From contig WHTA01000003.1 in the NCBI GenBank assembly GCA_009379825.1, positions 98,317 through 162,316 on the forward strand: a DNA stretch of 64,000 bases, read 5' to 3'. Numbering within the stretch: position 1 is the stretch's first letter; each line of letters opens with the position of its first letter. The position numbers were made by a program, and so were the translations under genes. Below the pieces are notes generated by a model, which did not search any database, had not been told where the DNA came from, and saw only the letters and a list, made by a program, of their open reading frames with translations. Shown piece after piece: positions 60,626 through 64,000 of this stretch. The stretch is from Streptosporangiales bacterium (lineage in GTDB: Bacteria; Actinomycetota; Actinomycetes; Streptosporangiales; WHST01).

Positions 60626-61249
60626 ATGCCGCAGGCGACACGACGCTCGAGGAACAAGAAGGGCGAGGGCGACCGGCTGCGCCACGACCTCGTCGCCGCG
60701 GCGGCGGACCTGCTGCGCGAGCACGGCACCGACGCGGGCCTGTCGATGCGCGAGGTGACCAGGCGGGCCGGGGTCAGCGCACCGGCGCTGTACCTGCACT
60801 TCGCGGATGGGCGCGAGCTCGTCGACGCGGTGCTGGCGCAGCAGTTCGCCGCCCTGACCGAGCGGCTGGCGGCGGCCGTCGCGACCGCCGGCGACGAGAC
60901 GGAGGAGCTGCGCGCCGGCTGCCGCGCGTACCTAGACTTCGCCGACCGCGACCCGGCGATGTACCGCCTGCTCTTCGAGGGCGGCATCACCCGCCGGCCC
61001 GACCAGCACACGGGCCAGGGCGCCCCTGGCCGCGAGACGTTCGACTACCTCGTCACGGGCATCGCGCGCTGCCAGCGCACCGGCGCAATCACCGTCGCCG
61101 ACCAGCAGACGACCGCCACCCTGACCTGGACCGGCCTGCACGGCATCGCCACCCTGCGCCGCGCCCACCCGGACTTCCCCTGGCCAACCCTGGACACCCT
61201 GCTCGACGACCTGCTGCACCGCCTCACCGGCCTACCCCCACGCCCCTGA
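60626..61249 (+). CDS. TetR/AcrR family regulator
   Basis: A 207-residue regulator. The N-terminal HTH (about 12-60) includes LLREHGTDAGLSMREVTRRAGVSAPALYLHF, and a C-terminal helical domain of the WHG type (TFDYLVTGIARCQRTGAI, TWTGLHGIATLRRAHPDFPW) follows. The ATG lies seven bases after TACCCT, a leaderless start. Probable autoregulator and repressor of the DoxX/SGNH operon through the palindrome at 60582. Ligand unknown. Confidence 0.9.
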   Translation: MPQATRRSRNKKGEGDRLRHDLVAAAADLLREHGTDAGLSMREVTRRAGVSAPALYLHFADGRELVDAVLAQQFAALTERLAAAVATAGDETEELRAGCRAYLDFADRDPAMYRLLFEGGITRRPDQHTGQGAPGRETFDYLVTGIARCQRTGAITVADQQTTATLTWTGLHGIATLRRAHPDFPWPTLDTLLDDLLHRLTGLPPRP

Positions 61250-61264
61250 CTGCGGGCCGCGAAG

Positions 61265-61672
61265 CTATGCGCGCAGGGACTCCAGGCGGCTGCGCTCGTC
61301 CGGGGTCAGGCGGCGGGGCCAGGCGGCGGCCAGGTCGTACGGCACGAGGGTGGTCAGCGCGGTCGCGTAGGTGGTGCCTGCGGCGTCGTGGATCTCGTAG
61401 CTCAGGTCGAAGGCGCTCGCCGTCACCCGGCTCACCCAGACGTCGATCGGCACCGGTGTCGTGCTGTGCGCGAGCGGGCGCTTGTACTGCACCTCGAGGT
61501 TGGCGACGACGACGCCCTTGGTGAGCATGTCCCAGGTGCCGTCGCCGTTCAGCTGCTCGAACAGGTCGACCCGCGCCTCTTCCAGGTACTGCACGTACAC
61601 CACGTTGTTCACGTGGTCGTACCTGTCGACGTCTCCCCACCGCAGTGGGCAGTGGAAGCGGTGCTTCGCCAC
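61265..61672 (-). CDS. Acyl-CoA thioesterase (hotdog fold, 4HBT/YbgC-like)
   Basis: A 135-residue single hotdog domain. The family motif is RWGDVDRYDHVNNVVYVQYLEEAR near residue 10 to 33, with the catalytic Asp in GDVD; ATASAFDLSYEI-like strands follow. GTG 61672 has no clear ribosome site and lies 17 bases after the EttA stop, so it is probably translated from the EttA transcript. The longer open frame would overlap EttA. Confidence 0.85.
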   Translation of the reverse strand: MAKHRFHCPLRWGDVDRYDHVNNVVYVQYLEEARVDLFEQLNGDGTWDMLTKGVVVANLEVQYKRPLAHSTTPVPIDVWVSRVTASAFDLSYEIHDAAGTTYATALTTLVPYDLAAAWPRRLTPDERSRLESLRA

Positions 61673-61689
61673 GGTGTTAGCGGGCCGGG

Positions 61690-63366
<1,677 letters not shown>

Positions 63367-63432
63367 GTGTCCAGGCTACTGGCGTACCCCGACCACCTGA
63401 CGGCCGGGCGACCCGCTCAGCTGGTCCGGGGG

Positions 63433-63500
63433 TTGACAGCCGTGCGCAGTGCCCGCACTACTGCCGCGCTCTGAAATAGACACCTCGTTGCGGAAATAGA
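63433..63500 (+). promoter_or_regulatory. Promoter and direct repeats upstream of the 63509 gene
   Basis: TTGACA (63433-63438) is a good -35; a weak -10 (ACTACT, 63457-63462) follows with an 18-base spacer. Two exact copies of GAAATAGA (63473-63480 and 63493-63500) lie 20 bases apart, close to two helical turns, between promoter and start. Such a pair could be a tandem regulator site. Sequence is direct; function is inferred. Confidence 0.45.
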
Positions 63501-63508
63501 GAATCAGC

Positions 63509-63861
63509 GTGGACGTCCTCGACCATCACATCGCCGGCACCAAGCACGCGTCGGCCAGCGGCGAGCGGCTGCCGGTCGTCGACCCGGCGACCGGCGCGCA
63601 GGTCGCCACCCAGGCCGCCGGCGACCTCGCCGACGTGGCCGCGGCCGTGGCGGCCGCGCAGCAGGCCACCGCCGCGTGGCAGGCCCTCGGCACGGCAGGA
63701 CGCGGCCGGGCGCTGACCCGGTGGGCGGACCTGATCGACGCCGAGGCCGCCGCCCTCGCCGAGCTGGACGTCACCGACACCGGCAAGCCGTACGCGGTCG
63801 CCGCCGGTTCCGTCGGCCGCGCCGCCGACATGCTCCGCTGGTACGCCGGCTGGGCGCAGAC
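63509..63861 (+). pseudogene. Aldehyde dehydrogenase gene interrupted by an insertion sequence
   Basis: From GTG 63509 about 118 residues of an ALDH N-terminus are read: GERLPVVDPATGAQVATQAAGDLADV, AWQALGTAGRGRALTRWADLI and VTDTGKPYAVAAGSVGRAADMLRWYAGWAQ, close to betaine- or aminobutyraldehyde dehydrogenases. At 63862 the homology stops and the end of a mobile element begins; a stop follows 13 codons later. The catalytic domain would be on the far side of the element, beyond the window. Confidence 0.82.
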
Positions 63862-64000
63862 TGTCCCGCGTCAAGGAGTTGGCAGGATTTCCTTGACTTG
63901 AAAGGTCGGGATCTTCGGGTCGGCCAGGCCCAGGTGCACCTCCTTGGGCCGGTTGAAGGCGATGGCCTCGTGTGGCCTGATCGCGTTGTACTCGATGCGG
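63862..64000. mobile_element. Insertion sequence end (DDE/rve transposase type), partial
   Basis: The element appears to begin at TGTCCCGCGTCAAGGAG (63862 on), directly after the interrupted dehydrogenase frame, and runs off the right edge. A 5'-TGT terminus is common in IS3/IS481-like elements. The other end, the second terminal repeat and any target duplication lie outside the window, so family and exact boundary are not settled. Confidence 0.75.
63871..64000 (-). CDS. IS transposase, C-terminal end (partial)
   Basis: Read from the right edge, the frame ends at TGA 63871-63873 after 42 visible residues: RIEYNAIRPHEAIAFNRP, KEVHLGLADPKIP and VKEILPTP. The Y-N-x-x-R-P-H-E-A motif is the usual C-terminal end of an integrase-core (rve) domain, as in IS3/IS481-like transposases. 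Catalytic DDE residues are beyond the edge. Its stop is nine bases inside the element's end. Confidence 0.8.
   Translation of the reverse strand, partial: RIEYNAIRPHEAIAFNRPKEVHLGLADPKIPTFQVKEILPTP

Overview
The window is high-GC DNA with many GTG starts, overlapping ATGA/GTGA gene junctions and many start codons only 6-8 bases after a TANNNT hexamer (leaderless mRNAs). With an F420-type LLM oxidoreductase, an Rv2578c-type radical SAM protein, a group II truncated haemoglobin, a fused CydDC and a DtxR/IdeR-type iron box, it points to an actinomycete (Actinomycetota). I cannot fix the family. No rRNA, tRNA or CRISPR array was seen. The right edge enters an insertion sequence.

Layout. 1-3000: MFS exporter (cut by the left edge) divergent from an AraC regulator, then a LysE exporter and an HNH nuclease. 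3125-10256: cytochrome bd operon (cydA-cydB-cydDC, minus strand) divergent from a BlaI-type repressor and an M56 membrane protease, with an array of inverted repeats between them. 10285-21822: a secreted P1-type peptidase, then a catabolic island: GntR regulator and amidase facing a five-gene Opp/Dpp-type ABC importer, an aldehyde dehydrogenase and an SDR. 21880-30645: LLM oxidoreductase, a two-component system facing a MacB/FtsX-type ABC transporter, two small membrane proteins and a prolyl oligopeptidase. 30650-38934: small unknown genes, VOC proteins, an AraC pseudogene, GNAT, MscS, GlcD-like oxidase, GlbO and a GHL10 lipoprotein. 39007-46105: acyltransferase, enolase-superfamily plus creatinase-like operon, radical SAM protein, MerR regulator and SDR.

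46104-57920 is a damaged and regulatory-rich stretch: a membrane gene with an in-frame stop, a two-component pair broken by deletion and a roughly 130-bp inversion, a leaderless 19-codon upstream ORF with a structured leader in front of a heterodimeric exporter-type ABC pair, and a siderophore uptake locus (binding protein, siderophore-interacting reductase, two FecCD permeases, FepC ATPase) under a DtxR/IdeR-type box, with two single-base frameshifts. 57898-64000: GH13 glucosidase, SGNH hydrolase, DoxX and TetR, a thioesterase, EttA, and an aldehyde dehydrogenase gene cut by an insertion sequence.

The most interesting items are the BlaI/M56 control region over cytochrome bd, the uORF-plus-structured-leader before the ABC exporter pair, the amidase/importer/dehydrogenase island, and the micro-inverted response regulator. 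At least six loci are broken. Several breaks are single-base changes in G/C runs, so sequencing error must be excluded before decay is concluded.
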